Part shown: positions 1 to 5,292 of the stretch, piece after piece | Numbering within the stretch: position 1 is the stretch's first letter | Layout of the letters: each line of letters opens with the position of its first letter | Assembly (NCBI GenBank): GCA_007125415.1 | Contig: SLDH01000226.1 | Location: 1 to 5,292, forward strand | Source: Roseovarius sp. | GTDB taxonomy: Bacteria; Pseudomonadota; Alphaproteobacteria; Rhodobacterales; Rhodobacteraceae | Reading direction: 5' to 3' | Length of the DNA stretch: 5,292 bases | Notes under the pieces: model-generated | Seen by the model: the letters and a program-made list of their open reading frames with translations, nothing else | What the model was told of the DNA's origin: nothing | Databases searched by the model: none | Translations under genes and position numbers: made by a program

Positions 1-723
1 CCCGAGATCATAGGCCGCCACCACCGCGTCCTTGCGCACATTGCAAAAGAGCGCGATCTTTTCGCGCTCTTTCTCGGGGATCGGCTGCTCGGACCGGCAG
101 ACGAGGATATCGGGGGCGATGCCGATGCTCTGCAATTCCTTGACGCTGTGCTGGGTGGGCTTGGTCTTCAACTCTCCGCTGGCCGCCAGATAGGGCAACA
201 GGGTGAGATGCATGAAGATGCATTGCCCGCGCGGCCTGTCATGGCTGAACTGGCGGATCGCCTCGAAGAAGGGCAGCCCCTCGATATCGCCCACCGTGCC
301 GCCGATTTCACACAGCATGAAATCGACCTCGTCATCACCGATCTTCAGGAATTCCTTTATCTCGTTCGTGACATGCGGAACGACCTGGATCGTCTTGCCG
401 AGATAATCGCCGCGACGCTCCTTTTCGAGAACGTCCGAATAGATGCGCCCGGAACTGACCGAGTCGGTCATGCGCGCGGGCACGCCCGTAAACCGCTCGT
501 AATGGCCAAGATCAAGATCGGTCTCCGCACCGTCATCGGTGACGAAAACCTCGCCATGCTCGAAAGGGCTCATCGTTCCGGGGTCGACATTGAGATAGGG
601 ATCGAGCTTGCGCAGCCGCACCGAAAAGCCGCGCGCCTGCAAAAGGGCACCCAGCGCCGCCGAGGCAAGGCCTTTGCCGAGTGATGAGACGACGCCACCT
701 GTAATGAAAATATACCGCGCCAT
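1..723 (-). CDS. pyrG: CTP synthase, N-terminal part (cut by left window edge)
   Basis: CTP synthase makes CTP from UTP, ATP and glutamine-derived ammonia in the cytoplasm, the last step of de novo pyrimidine nucleotide synthesis. The window holds the first 241 codons, most of the N-terminal amidoligase domain; the full protein is normally about 540-550 aa, so the glutaminase domain lies beyond the left edge. The protein begins [18 protein letters not shown], with the P-loop-like segment at residues 9-18 (Lys17). [21 protein letters not shown] follows around residues 47-67, and LDLGHYERF around 70-78. Asp71 and Glu139 (in [12 protein letters not shown]) match the Mg-binding pair of the E. coli enzyme. 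[12 protein letters not shown] around 186-197 is the conserved substrate-binding stretch. The ATG has a G-rich GGGGGAG 11 nt upstream (735-741), an unremarkable ribosome site. secG lies 165 bp upstream on the same strand, so co-transcription is possible. The reading frame is intact throughout. The wording is closest to Rhodobacterales enzymes as I remember them. Confidence 0.97.
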   Translation of the reverse strand, partial: MARYIFITGGVVSSLGKGLASAALGALLQARGFSVRLRKLDPYLNVDPGTMSPFEHGEVFVTDDGAETDLDLGHYERFTGVPARMTDSVSSGRIYSDVLEKERRGDYLGKTIQVVPHVTNEIKEFLKIGDDEVDFMLCEIGGTVGDIEGLPFFEAIRQFSHDRPRGQCIFMHLTLLPYLAASGELKTKPTQHSVKELQSIGIAPDILVCRSEQPIPEKEREKIALFCNVRKDAVVAAYDLG

Positions 724-803
724 GAGCTGGCTCACTCCCCCGTGATAGCTGTATTGCGTGAGTTGCCGGACGACGCTCGATGCCGCACTGCCACGGGACT
801 CAA

Positions 804-832
804 CCCATACAGGATTCGCACGCGGCACGCAA
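804..832 (-). promoter_or_regulatory. Possible pyrG promoter
   Basis: On the minus strand TTGCGT (827-832) is followed after exactly 17 nt by TATGGG (804-809). The -35 element is the usual alphaproteobacterial form, but the -10 matches the consensus only in its first three bases. It would give a pyrG leader of roughly 75 nt. The secG-pyrG gap shows no terminator, so pyrG may instead be read through from the secG promoter, with this as a secondary start. Confidence 0.3.
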
Positions 833-888
833 GAGAACCGCAAGATGATGTTGCGTCAAACGAGCATGTCGCAATCAGTTGTGGACAC

Positions 889-1248
889 TCACTCTGCTGT
901 CGGCAGCAGGGGCTGACCATCATCCACCGGGGGCGGCAACAGTCCGCCATCAGCCGGCACGGATGGATCGATCGCCGGTGTCCGCACCGGAGCATCCGTG
1001 ATGCGGTCCAGCACGGAAATGCCGGTCGCACTTTGCGCGGCCAGGATCGTCAGGGTGATCGAGGTGCCGATGAAGGCAATGGCCAGAAGCCATGTCACCT
1101 TGCCCAGTGCCGTGGCCGGCGGCCGCCCGCTCACGGTTCCGCCGCCGCCACCAATGCCGAGCCCGCCCCCTTCGGACTTCTGGATCAGCACGACACCGAT
1201 GAGGGCGAGCGCCAGAAGCAGATGGACGGTGAGGATGACGTTTTCCAT
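889..1248 (-). CDS. secG: Preprotein translocase subunit SecG
   Basis: SecG is the small non-essential subunit of the SecYEG protein-conducting channel in the inner membrane; it stimulates SecA-driven export. The 119-aa product has the two-helix SecG plan. Transmembrane segment 1 covers about residues 3-22 (MENVILTVHLLLALALIGVV). The family signature QKSEGGGLGIGGGGG lies at about 23-37, and segment 2 at about 51-71, ending TLTILAAQ. The remaining 40 or so residues are a hydrophilic, proline-rich tail with acidic residues (PAIDPSVPAD, LLPPPVDD), typical in kind of alphaproteobacterial SecG and without a known function. The ATG at 1246-1248 is fixed by the conserved N-terminus, although no clear Shine-Dalgarno sequence precedes it. 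The gene diverges from purA and reads toward pyrG. Family identity is firm from the glycine-rich signature and topology; the exact tail length is simply as read. Confidence 0.94.
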   Translation of the reverse strand: MENVILTVHLLLALALIGVVLIQKSEGGGLGIGGGGGTVSGRPPATALGKVTWLLAIAFIGTSITLTILAAQSATGISVLDRITDAPVRTPAIDPSVPADGGLLPPPVDDGQPLLPTAE

Positions 1249-1284
1249 GAAAAGATCGGCCCGGTGAGGAAGGTGACAGAGCGG

Positions 1285-1313
1285 TATCTATGCAATTCCG
1301 CCGCCCCCCGCAA
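1285..1313 (-). promoter_or_regulatory. secG promoter
   Basis: Minus-strand TTGCGG (1308-1313) and TAGATA (1285-1290) are separated by exactly 17 nt (1291-1307). The -35 element is in the TTG-plus-CG form common in alphaproteobacteria, and the -10 is close to consensus. The element sits 36 bp upstream of the secG ATG, giving a predicted leader of about 30 nt. It is the most convincing sigma-70-type promoter in the window. Called by eye, without a scoring matrix. Confidence 0.65.
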
Positions 1314-1330
1314 CCCGACAATATGGATTG

Positions 1331-1446
1331 TGACGCGCTCTGTTTCGGCAGGTCGCGTCATTCCGGGTTGTGCGGCAGGCCTGCCGCGCGTGGCGGCGCG
1401 AAATACCGGTTTCGCCCGCAGGACTTGCCCGCTATACCGGCGCGGG
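1331..1446 (+). promoter_or_regulatory. purA leader with consecutive inverted repeats
   Basis: Four symmetric elements lie within 116 bp upstream of purA. (a) TGACGCG (1331-1337) pairs with CGCGTCA (1354-1360). (b) GCGGCAGGCCTGCCGC (1372-1387) is a perfect 16-bp palindrome with no spacer. (c) GCGAAA (1398-1403) pairs with TTTCGC (1410-1415) around TACCGG. (d) CCCGC (1428-1432) pairs with GCGGG (1442-1446). A weak -10-like TATACC lies at 1433-1438, with only a poor TTTCGC 17 nt upstream. The palindromes are directly visible; that any is an operator or folded leader is inference. I do not recognise a known riboswitch fold here. Confidence 0.35.
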
Positions 1447-1453
1447 TTTCGAC

Positions 1454-1459
1454 AAGGAG
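1454..1459 (+). promoter_or_regulatory. purA ribosome binding site
   Basis: AAGGAG, a near-perfect Shine-Dalgarno sequence, lies 9 nt before the ATG at 1469. It decides the start: the same frame is open back to 1370, but the upstream residues have no resemblance to PurA, whereas [18 protein letters not shown] is the family N-terminus. Confidence 0.85.
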
Positions 1460-1468
1460 AGGTCTGGC

Positions 1469-2764
1469 ATGGCCAATGTGGTAGTCGTGGGCGCACAATG
1501 GGGCGACGAAGGCAAGGGCAAGATCGTCGACTGGCTCTCGGAGCGGGCCGATGTGATCGCCCGGTTTCAGGGCGGGCATAATGCGGGTCACACTCTGGTT
1601 GTCGATGGCGATGTCTACAAGCTGCACGCGCTGCCCTCGGGCGTCGTTCGCGGCGGCAAGCTTTCCATCATCGGCAATGGTGTCGTGCTTGACCCGTGGC
1701 ACCTGATCGGCGAGATCGAGACGATCCGTGCGCAGGGTGTCGAGATCACGCCTGACACCCTGATGATTGCCGAGAATGCGCCGCTGATCCTGCCCATGCA
1801 TGGCGAGCTGGATCGCGCGCGCGAGGAAGCCGCCAGCAAGGGCACCAAGATCGGCACGACCGGGCGCGGCATCGGCCCTGCCTATGAAGACAAGGTGGGG
1901 CGCCGCTCTGTGCGGGTGGCCGATCTGTCTGACGCGGCCACACTGGAAGCGCGGGTGGACCGCGCGTTGCAGCATCATGACCCGCTGCGCAGGGGGCTCG
2001 GGATCGCCCCTGTGGACCGGGACGCGCTGATCGCCGCGCTGAACGAGGTGGCGCCTCAGATCCTGCCCTATGCCGCCCCTGTCTGGAAGGTCCTGCGCGA
2101 CAAGCGCCGCGCGGGCAAACGCATTCTCTTCGAAGGCGCGCAAGGCGCATTGCTCGATATCGACTTCGGGACATACCCCTTCGTCACCTCCTCCAATGTG
2201 ATCGCCGGACAGGCCGCGACGGGTGTCGGTGTCGGCCCCGGCGCGATCGATTATGTGCTTGGCATCGTGAAGGCCTATACAACCCGTGTCGGCGAAGGCC
2301 CCTTCCCCACCGAGCTGCATGATGCCGATGGCCACCGTCTTGGTGAGAGGGGTCACGAGTTCGGCACCACCACCGGGCGCAAGCGCCGCTGCGGCTGGTT
2401 CGATGCGTGCCTCGTGCGCCAGACCTGCGCCACCTCCGGCATCAACGGAATCGCCCTCACCAAGCTCGATGTGCTCGACGGATTCGACACGCTCAGGATC
2501 TGCACCGGCTACATGCTGGACGGCGAGCGGCTGGATTACCTGCCCACCGCTGCCGATCAGCAAGCCCGCTGCACGCCGGTCTTCGAGGACATGCCCGGCT
2601 GGCATGAAAGTACCGAAGGCGCACGTAGCTGGGCCGATCTGCCAGCAGGGGCGATCAAATACGTACGCCGGGTGGAAGAGTTGATAGAGTGCCCCGTCGC
2701 GCTACTCTCCACGTCGCCGGAACGCGACGATACGGTTCTGGTGACGGATCCATTTGCCGATTGA
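1469..2764 (+). CDS. purA: Adenylosuccinate synthetase
   Basis: PurA joins IMP and aspartate at the cost of GTP to give adenylosuccinate, the first committed step from IMP to AMP, in the cytoplasm. The 431-aa length is the usual bacterial size. The GTP-binding signature QWGDEGKGK occupies residues 10-18 with catalytic Asp13, and GGHNAGHT (35-42) supplies catalytic His41. The second family signature [10 protein letters not shown] is at 134-143 with Lys142. [12 protein letters not shown] (221-232) and TYPFVTSSN (235-243) are conserved IMP-site stretches. [10 protein letters not shown] (301-310) is the arginine-rich aspartate/IMP-binding loop, and TKLDVLDG (331-338) is the guanine-specificity motif (Lys332, Asp334). 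The C-terminus ends in the typical DPF. The gene diverges from secG and is followed after 7 bp by a small membrane protein gene, probably in the same transcript. No frameshift or missing key residue was seen. Confidence 0.98.
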   Translation: MANVVVVGAQWGDEGKGKIVDWLSERADVIARFQGGHNAGHTLVVDGDVYKLHALPSGVVRGGKLSIIGNGVVLDPWHLIGEIETIRAQGVEITPDTLMIAENAPLILPMHGELDRAREEAASKGTKIGTTGRGIGPAYEDKVGRRSVRVADLSDAATLEARVDRALQHHDPLRRGLGIAPVDRDALIAALNEVAPQILPYAAPVWKVLRDKRRAGKRILFEGAQGALLDIDFGTYPFVTSSNVIAGQAATGVGVGPGAIDYVLGIVKAYTTRVGEGPFPTELHDADGHRLGERGHEFGTTTGRKRRCGWFDACLVRQTCATSGINGIALTKLDVLDGFDTLRICTGYMLDGERLDYLPTAADQQARCTPVFEDMPGWHESTEGARSWADLPAGAIKYVRRVEELIECPVALLSTSPERDDTVLVTDPFAD

Positions 2765-2771
2765 GGGGAAC

Positions 2772-3008
2772 ATGGCTTTAAGCTACAAGGCACGCCGCCG
2801 TTGGTCGCTGGTGATCCTGCTTGTCGGGATGCCCATCTATGTGATCGTGGCTACCACCGTCATCAGCAGCCTAGACCGTCCGGCCTTCTGGCTGGAGCTT
2901 CTGATCTATCTCGTTCTCGGCATCATCTGGATTCTTCCCTTCAAGTTCGTCTTCAAGGGCATTGGCCAGCCCGACCCGGACGCCCCGGACGACGACAACC
3001 CGCGCTGA
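2772..3008 (+). CDS. DUF2842-type small membrane protein
   Basis: This 78-aa protein is of unknown function. It starts with a basic stretch (MALSYKARRRW) and then has two hydrophobic segments, about residues 12-33 and 39-59. The short loop between them carries DRPAFWLE. A conserved-looking LPFKFVFKGIGQPDPDAPDDD tail with an acidic end begins at residue 55. This is the DUF2842 pattern as I remember it from alphaproteobacteria; the positive-inside rule suggests the N-terminus is cytoplasmic. The ATG at 2772 is preferred over an in-frame TTG at 2754, because GAGGGG (2763-2768) provides a ribosome site immediately before it and the family begins at MALSYKxRRRW. That ribosome site overlaps the purA stop codon, so translation of the two genes is probably coupled. 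No function can be assigned; proximity to purA may be only positional. Confidence 0.87.
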   Translation: MALSYKARRRWSLVILLVGMPIYVIVATTVISSLDRPAFWLELLIYLVLGIIWILPFKFVFKGIGQPDPDAPDDDNPR

Positions 3009-3010
3009 TC

Positions 3011-3044
3011 TTGCAGGCCCCTGAAACATGGGCAGGGGCTGCAA
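3011..3044 (+). terminator. Strong hairpin just after the DUF2842 gene
   Basis: TTGCA-G-GCCCCTG (3011-3023) pairs with CAGGGGC-TGCAA (3033-3044): 12 base pairs, one bulged G and a 9-nt loop. It begins 2 nt after the stop codon. The following sequence lacks an immediate T-run; a pyrimidine-rich stretch only begins near 3060. It is therefore either a non-classical terminator or an RNA 3' end-stabilising hairpin for the purA transcript. Confidence 0.5.
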
Positions 3045-3078
3045 CAGCGAGGGAGGCTGTTCTTCCCCCTTTGTCTTT

Positions 3079-3126
3079 ACGTCAAGAGACGTGCGGCGCC
3101 CTCCCGCGGAGAGGGTCGGGCGCCGC
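3079..3126. repeat. Adjacent hairpins in the convergent spacer
   Basis: ACGTC-AAGA-GACGT (3079-3092) is directly followed by GCGGCGCCC (3093-3101), which pairs perfectly with GGGCGCCGC (3118-3126). Inside the larger stem, CCC (3103-3105) can also pair with GGG (3113-3115). The 9-bp stem is all G and C and reads as a hairpin on both strands. No T-run follows on either side, so it is not a classical terminator. It lies between convergent transcripts. It may belong to a dispersed intergenic repeat family, but that needs genome comparison. Confidence 0.5.
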
Positions 3127-3152
3127 CCGGGCGAGACAATGGGGCGAGCGCG

Positions 3153-3174
3153 GCGCGGAACGGTTTTCCGGCGC
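3153..3174 (-). terminator. Weak hairpin after the alpha/beta hydrolase gene
   Basis: GCGC-GGAA (3153-3160) can pair with TTCC-G-GCGC (3166-3174) around a 5-nt loop, with one bulged G. It lies 17 bp beyond the minus-strand hydrolase stop and lacks a T-run. It may contribute to transcript ending or 3' stability; the evidence is structural only. Confidence 0.25.
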
Positions 3175-3191
3175 AACGCACTTGGAGGGGG

Positions 3192-3917
3192 TCAGGCCTC
3201 GACGCGGCTTTGCAGAATGAAAGGCTGCTTCATCCAGGCCACCAGCGCCGCCGTGGTTTCGGCGGGTTGCTCCAATGTCGGAAGGTGCCCGGCCCCATCG
3301 ATGATTTTCAGCTCGGCATAAGGGATCAGTTCCGACAGGAAACTGTGCCGCTTGACAGGGGTCAGCGTGTCATGGGCGCCACACAAGACCAGTGCAGGCA
3401 CCTTGCATCTGCGCAAAACCGCCTGTTGATCGCGGCGGCGCTGCAGCGCGCGCGCCTGCCGGATCACCGTGTCCGCACCGATGTTGTCGGCCATATCAGT
3501 CAAAAGCGCCACGACATCGCCTCGGTAGGGCCCCGGCGCCAGCGCTTCGGGAGGGATGAAGGCGGCCACCATCTCATCGAGCCGTCCCGAGCGCGCCTTG
3601 ATGATTCGCGGCTCGAAATCGGCTGCACCCTGCGGAGTTTCAGCCAGCGCATTGGTGGACATGAGCGCGAGCCGCGTTACCCGGTCCGGCGCCCGGCGCA
3701 GGATTTCCATGGCGACGATCCCGCCCATCGACAGCCCGGCCAGCGCAAATTTGCGTGGCAAGGTATCGAGAAGATTGGAGGCAATCTCCTCGATCCGTTC
3801 ACCCATCGTGACCGGGGCGACGGTCAGCGTGAAATGCGGGCTCATCTCCGCCAGTTGCGGGCCGAACACCCGCGCGTCACACATCATTGCGGGAAGAAGA
3901 ACCAGCGGTTCGCCCAT
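3192..3917 (-). CDS. Alpha/beta hydrolase (esterase-like, substrate unknown)
   Basis: This 241-aa alpha/beta-hydrolase-fold protein is probably cytoplasmic; no signal peptide is seen. The N-terminus MGEPLVLLPAMMCDARVFGPQL matches the first strand and oxyanion-hole region of short single-domain hydrolases. The nucleophile elbow is GLSMGG (residues 61-66, Ser63), the acid is Asp183 in LCGAHDTLTP (178-187), and the base is His211 in IDGAGHLPTLEQP. The triad is thus complete and correctly ordered. The length and the GAGHLPTLEQP ending resemble pimeloyl-ACP methylesterase/3-oxoadipate enol-lactonase-like proteins, but nothing fixes the substrate, so no symbol is given. AAGGGA (3927-3932) lies 9 nt before the ATG. 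The gene is 81 bp downstream of the ABHD10-like hydrolase on the same strand, with no terminator between them, so the two are probably co-transcribed. Confidence 0.88.
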   Translation of the reverse strand: MGEPLVLLPAMMCDARVFGPQLAEMSPHFTLTVAPVTMGERIEEIASNLLDTLPRKFALAGLSMGGIVAMEILRRAPDRVTRLALMSTNALAETPQGAADFEPRIIKARSGRLDEMVAAFIPPEALAPGPYRGDVVALLTDMADNIGADTVIRQARALQRRRDQQAVLRRCKVPALVLCGAHDTLTPVKRHSFLSELIPYAELKIIDGAGHLPTLEQPAETTAALVAWMKQPFILQSRVEA

Positions 3918-3998
3918 GACTGCTCATCCCTTGCAGGCTGCTTTTTTCTGCCTCGCGCTCACCTTGCCATATGGCGCTGCGCGGTCAATGCTTTCCGG

Positions 3999-4751
3999 TC
4001 ATTCATTGATGCGTGCAATGACCTCCTCGATGGTGCGCTCGATGAGCGACAAGCAGGTTTCATCGGAAAAGCGGTGATCGGCCCCATCCACCAGCGTGAG
4101 GCGCATGTCGGGGCCGGATGCGTGCTCGAGCAGGCGCAGGGCCACAGCCAATTCCACATCCTCATCGGCCGTGCCCTGGAGAAACCGCGTGGGAAAAGGC
4201 AGATGCAGCGGCGTGCGCAGCACCAGATGCGCACGCCCGTCCTCGATCAGCCGCTGCGTGATGATGTAGGGCTCGCCATAATCGCTGGGCAGGGCCAGTT
4301 GGCCTGCGCGCGCAAGTTCGGCCTTTTGCGTCTCGCTGAAGCGCGCCCACATGGAATCTTCGGTGAAATCCGGCGCGGCGGCAATGGTCACAAGGGCGGC
4401 CACCCTGGCCGCTGCCCGGCGCGCCAGCAATAGTGCGATCCACCCGCCCATGGAGGAGCCGACTAGGATTTGCGGGCCTGTGGTCAGCGCCGCAATTGCT
4501 GCCTCGGCATCCTCGGCCCAGTCCCCGATGGTGCCTTCCTCGAATTCTCCGCTGCTCTGACCATGGCCCGAGTAGTCGAACCGCAGGAAGCTGCGCCCCG
4601 TACGCTCTGCCCATGCCGCCAGCCGCAGCGCCTTGGTGCCCTCCATGTCGGATTTGAAGCCGCCGAGAAACACCACACCCGGACCGGCCCCCTCAGACTG
4701 GTGATAGGCGATCTTGCGCCCTTGCGGGCTTGTGAATGTGCTGGCTGTCAT
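3999..4751 (-). CDS. ABHD10-like alpha/beta hydrolase
   Basis: This 250-aa serine hydrolase most resembles, from memory, the family of mitochondrial ABHD10 (a thioesterase/acyl-glucuronide esterase in animals). Matching features in order are GGFKSDMEGTKAL (about 30-42, oxyanion-hole region), FLRFDYSGHGQSSG (55-68), the nucleophile elbow GPQILVGSSMGGW (92-104, Ser100), the acid region LQGTADEDV (191-199, Asp196) and DGADHRFS (222-229, His226). The ABHD10-like G.xSDMxGTKA and RFDYSGxGxS blocks set it apart from the neighbouring hydrolase. The frame is open further upstream to 4874, but the ATG at 4749-4751 is chosen. It is preceded by AGGGGA (4757-4762) with a 5-nt spacer, and the residues before it look random. 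A weak promoter candidate is TTGTGG (4808-4813) with TATCGG (4784-4789), 18 nt apart. The bacterial substrate is unknown; esterase or thioesterase activity is inferred. Confidence 0.88.
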   Translation of the reverse strand: MTASTFTSPQGRKIAYHQSEGAGPGVVFLGGFKSDMEGTKALRLAAWAERTGRSFLRFDYSGHGQSSGEFEEGTIGDWAEDAEAAIAALTTGPQILVGSSMGGWIALLLARRAAARVAALVTIAAAPDFTEDSMWARFSETQKAELARAGQLALPSDYGEPYIITQRLIEDGRAHLVLRTPLHLPFPTRFLQGTADEDVELAVALRLLEHASGPDMRLTLVDGADHRFSDETCLSLIERTIEEVIARINE

Positions 4752-4831
4752 GGTTTTCCCCTGCTGCTTCGGTAGATAGTTGACCGATAGCGCAGCACGG
4801 TGACAAGCCACAAGGCGACGGCACATGATAC

Positions 4832-4858
4832 GCGGTTCAGGCGGTTCAGGCGATTGAG
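4832..4858. repeat. Triple 9-bp tandem repeat
   Basis: GCGGTTCAG occurs twice in tandem (4832-4840, 4841-4849) and is followed by the degenerate copy GCGATTGAG (4850-4858, two mismatches). The array spans the stop codon of the small minus-strand gene. It could be replication slippage or a short protein-binding array; nothing further supports a role. Confidence 0.6.
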
Positions 4859-5010
4859 CCGACCACCGTTTCAATCCGTCGGATCGTCCACTCTCGCGGG
4901 CTGGTCACCGGCCGCGCGAGCTGGGTGACGTAGATCCCTTCGGAGGCCGCCGGGCTTGTCGCCTCGTCCGGCTCCGCATCTGCGGTCTGGGATATCTTGT
5001 TGCGCTGCAT
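4846..5010 (-). CDS. Small hypothetical protein (54 aa)
   Basis: I do not recognise this protein. It begins MQRNKISQTADAEPDEAT, has an acidic, alanine/proline-rich first half, and ends with a more structured-looking stretch (GIYVTQLARPV, then REWTIRRIETVVGSIA). No signal peptide or membrane segment is visible. Coding potential is supported by GC-rich third positions, which hold for most of the 54 codons, as in the neighbouring genes. The ATG at 5008-5010 is chosen, but the ribosome site is poor: GAGG is only 2 nt away and GAGAG is farther upstream. The frame is open back to a TTG at 5059-5061, which would add 17 residues. The stop is 94 bp before the ABHD10-like gene on the same strand. A chance open frame cannot be excluded. 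Confidence 0.45.
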   Translation of the reverse strand: MQRNKISQTADAEPDEATSPAASEGIYVTQLARPVTSPREWTIRRIETVVGSIA

Positions 5011-5064
5011 TGCCTCACTCTCGTCTCGTTGGCTGTCCCTGGCCCATGTTCCTGCCGACAAGGG

Positions 5065-5079
5065 CGCTGGAGACCAGCG
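5065..5079. repeat. Perfect 6-bp hairpin in the leader of the small gene
   Basis: CGCTGG (5065-5070) and CCAGCG (5074-5079) are perfectly complementary around the 3-nt centre AGA. It lies 55 bp upstream of the ATG at 5010, within its likely 5' leader. Its position could suggest a leader structure or operator; either is inference. Confidence 0.35.
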
Positions 5080-5094
5080 TTACCAGAGCTTTCC

Positions 5095-5180
5095 GCAAAG
5101 AAAAGAGTCTTTTATTCACAATATGTTACGATAAACATTCGCATACGTCGGAGCACAATGGGCTACTTTGGGATACAATG
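5095..5180 (-). promoter_or_regulatory. AT-rich putative promoter and operator region
   Basis: Positions 5101-5140 are 75 percent A+T in a strongly GC-rich window. They contain AAAAGA-G-TCTTTT (5101-5113, a near-continuous palindrome) and ATGTT-N6-AACAT (5123-5138, operator-like symmetry). A possible minus-strand promoter is TTGTGC followed after 17 nt by TTTATC, but both elements are weak. The location, just upstream of the small gene and after a terminator, fits a promoter region. No gene is seen in the 5011-5205 interval. Confidence 0.4.
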
Positions 5181-5202
5181 AAGCGGCTCTCGTGTGGCGG
5201 TC

Positions 5203-5239
5203 TGTTAAAAACGAAAAACGGGCGGAGAACCGCCCGTTT
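5203..5239 (-). terminator. Strong rho-independent terminator
   Basis: On the minus strand AAACGGGCGG (rc of 5230-5239) pairs with CCGCCCGTTT (rc of 5216-5225) in a perfect 10-bp stem with a 4-nt loop, TTCT. It is followed by a run reading TTTTTCGTTTTTAAC. It ends transcription of the gene entering from the right edge, whose stop is about 25 bp (or 15 bp in an alternative frame) before it. Confidence 0.93.
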
Positions 5240-5263
5240 CGATCAGGATTTGGTCAGTCGAAA

Positions 5264-5292
5264 TCAGCCGCCGACATAGGCGCCCGATTGCG
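5264..5292 (-). CDS. 3' end of an unidentified minus-strand gene (cut by right edge)
   Basis: Only the last codons lie in the window. In the preferred frame they read QSGAYVGG and stop at TGA (5264-5266), followed at 25 bp by the strong terminator, so a gene must end here. A second frame, ending ...MSAADFD at a TGA at 5254-5256, is also open to the edge; the choice between them is uncertain. The product cannot be identified from this fragment. Confidence 0.4.

Noticed and set aside
148..684. 178-codon plus-strand frame at the left end
   Set aside because: It is the antisense shadow of pyrG, whose minus-strand frame is continuous from 723 to the edge with all CTP synthase motifs.
781..827. 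TGCCGC (781-786) and GCGGCA (822-827) as a terminator or small RNA hairpin between secG and pyrG
   Set aside because: The 6-bp stem has a 35-nt loop and no T-run, which is weak and expected by chance in GC-rich DNA.
742..888. A tRNA gene after secG, as occurs in some bacteria
   Set aside because: The GAATCC-like string near 811-818 has no matching acceptor, anticodon or T-arm around it.
742..1581. 279-codon plus-strand frame over secG and into purA
   Set aside because: It overlaps secG antisense and enters purA in another frame. secG and purA are both identified by signature motifs.
1358..2605. 415-codon open frame antisense to purA
   Set aside because: It is the reverse-strand shadow of purA in GC-rich DNA. 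The plus-strand frame carries every PurA motif, and the antisense protein shows no recognisable family.
3966..3975. GCCATATGGC palindrome between the two hydrolase genes as an operator
   Set aside because: A single 10-bp palindrome with no promoter around it and no second copy is not enough to support a binding site.
3210..4433. 407-codon plus-strand frame spanning both hydrolases
   Set aside because: It runs antisense across two genes with intact catalytic motifs and crosses their intergenic gap; its product is rich in arginine and histidine with no domain pattern.
4956..5279. 107-codon plus-strand frame at the right end
   Set aside because: It passes through the AT-rich promoter-like region and straight through a perfect rho-independent terminator and has no recognisable protein pattern.

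Overview
This is ordinary chromosomal DNA from a GC-rich alphaproteobacterium, most likely a member of the Rhodobacterales. The assignment is from memory, not from a search. The CTP synthase N-terminus, the SecG C-tail and the purA plus DUF2842 pair all look like that order. GC-rich third codon positions fit, as do a TTGCGG / TAGATA promoter and the mixture of core genes.

Layout, left to right. (1) Minus strand: the N-terminal 241 codons of pyrG (CTP synthase), cut by the left edge, preceded by secG (SecYEG translocon subunit). The two are 165 bp apart, with no convincing terminator between them and a possible pyrG promoter in the gap. (2) A 220-bp divergent region holds a good secG promoter reading left and a purA leader with several inverted repeats reading right. 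(3) Plus strand: purA (adenylosuccinate synthetase), followed 7 bp later by a 78-aa two-helix DUF2842-type membrane protein whose ribosome binding site overlaps the purA stop. (4) A 183-bp convergent spacer contains several hairpins and no gene. (5) Minus strand: two consecutive alpha/beta hydrolases of different subtypes. The right-hand one is transcribed first and is ABHD10-like; the other is a generic short esterase/hydrolase type. Both have a complete Ser-Asp-His triad. (6) Upstream of these, on the minus strand, is a small unrecognised 54-codon gene preceded by an AT-rich island that is probably its promoter. (7) At the right edge is a very strong intrinsic terminator for a minus-strand gene of which only the last codons are inside the window.

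The two sides of the purA/secG divergence carry nucleotide biosynthesis (CTP from UTP; the first committed step from IMP to AMP) and protein export, all housekeeping functions. The hydrolases have no evident pathway link to them. I found no mobile element, CRISPR array, tRNA or rRNA, and no evidence of a new defence or mobile system. The points most worth checking are the repeat-rich purA leader, the hairpin cluster between the convergent genes, and the small unknown gene with its AT-rich upstream region.
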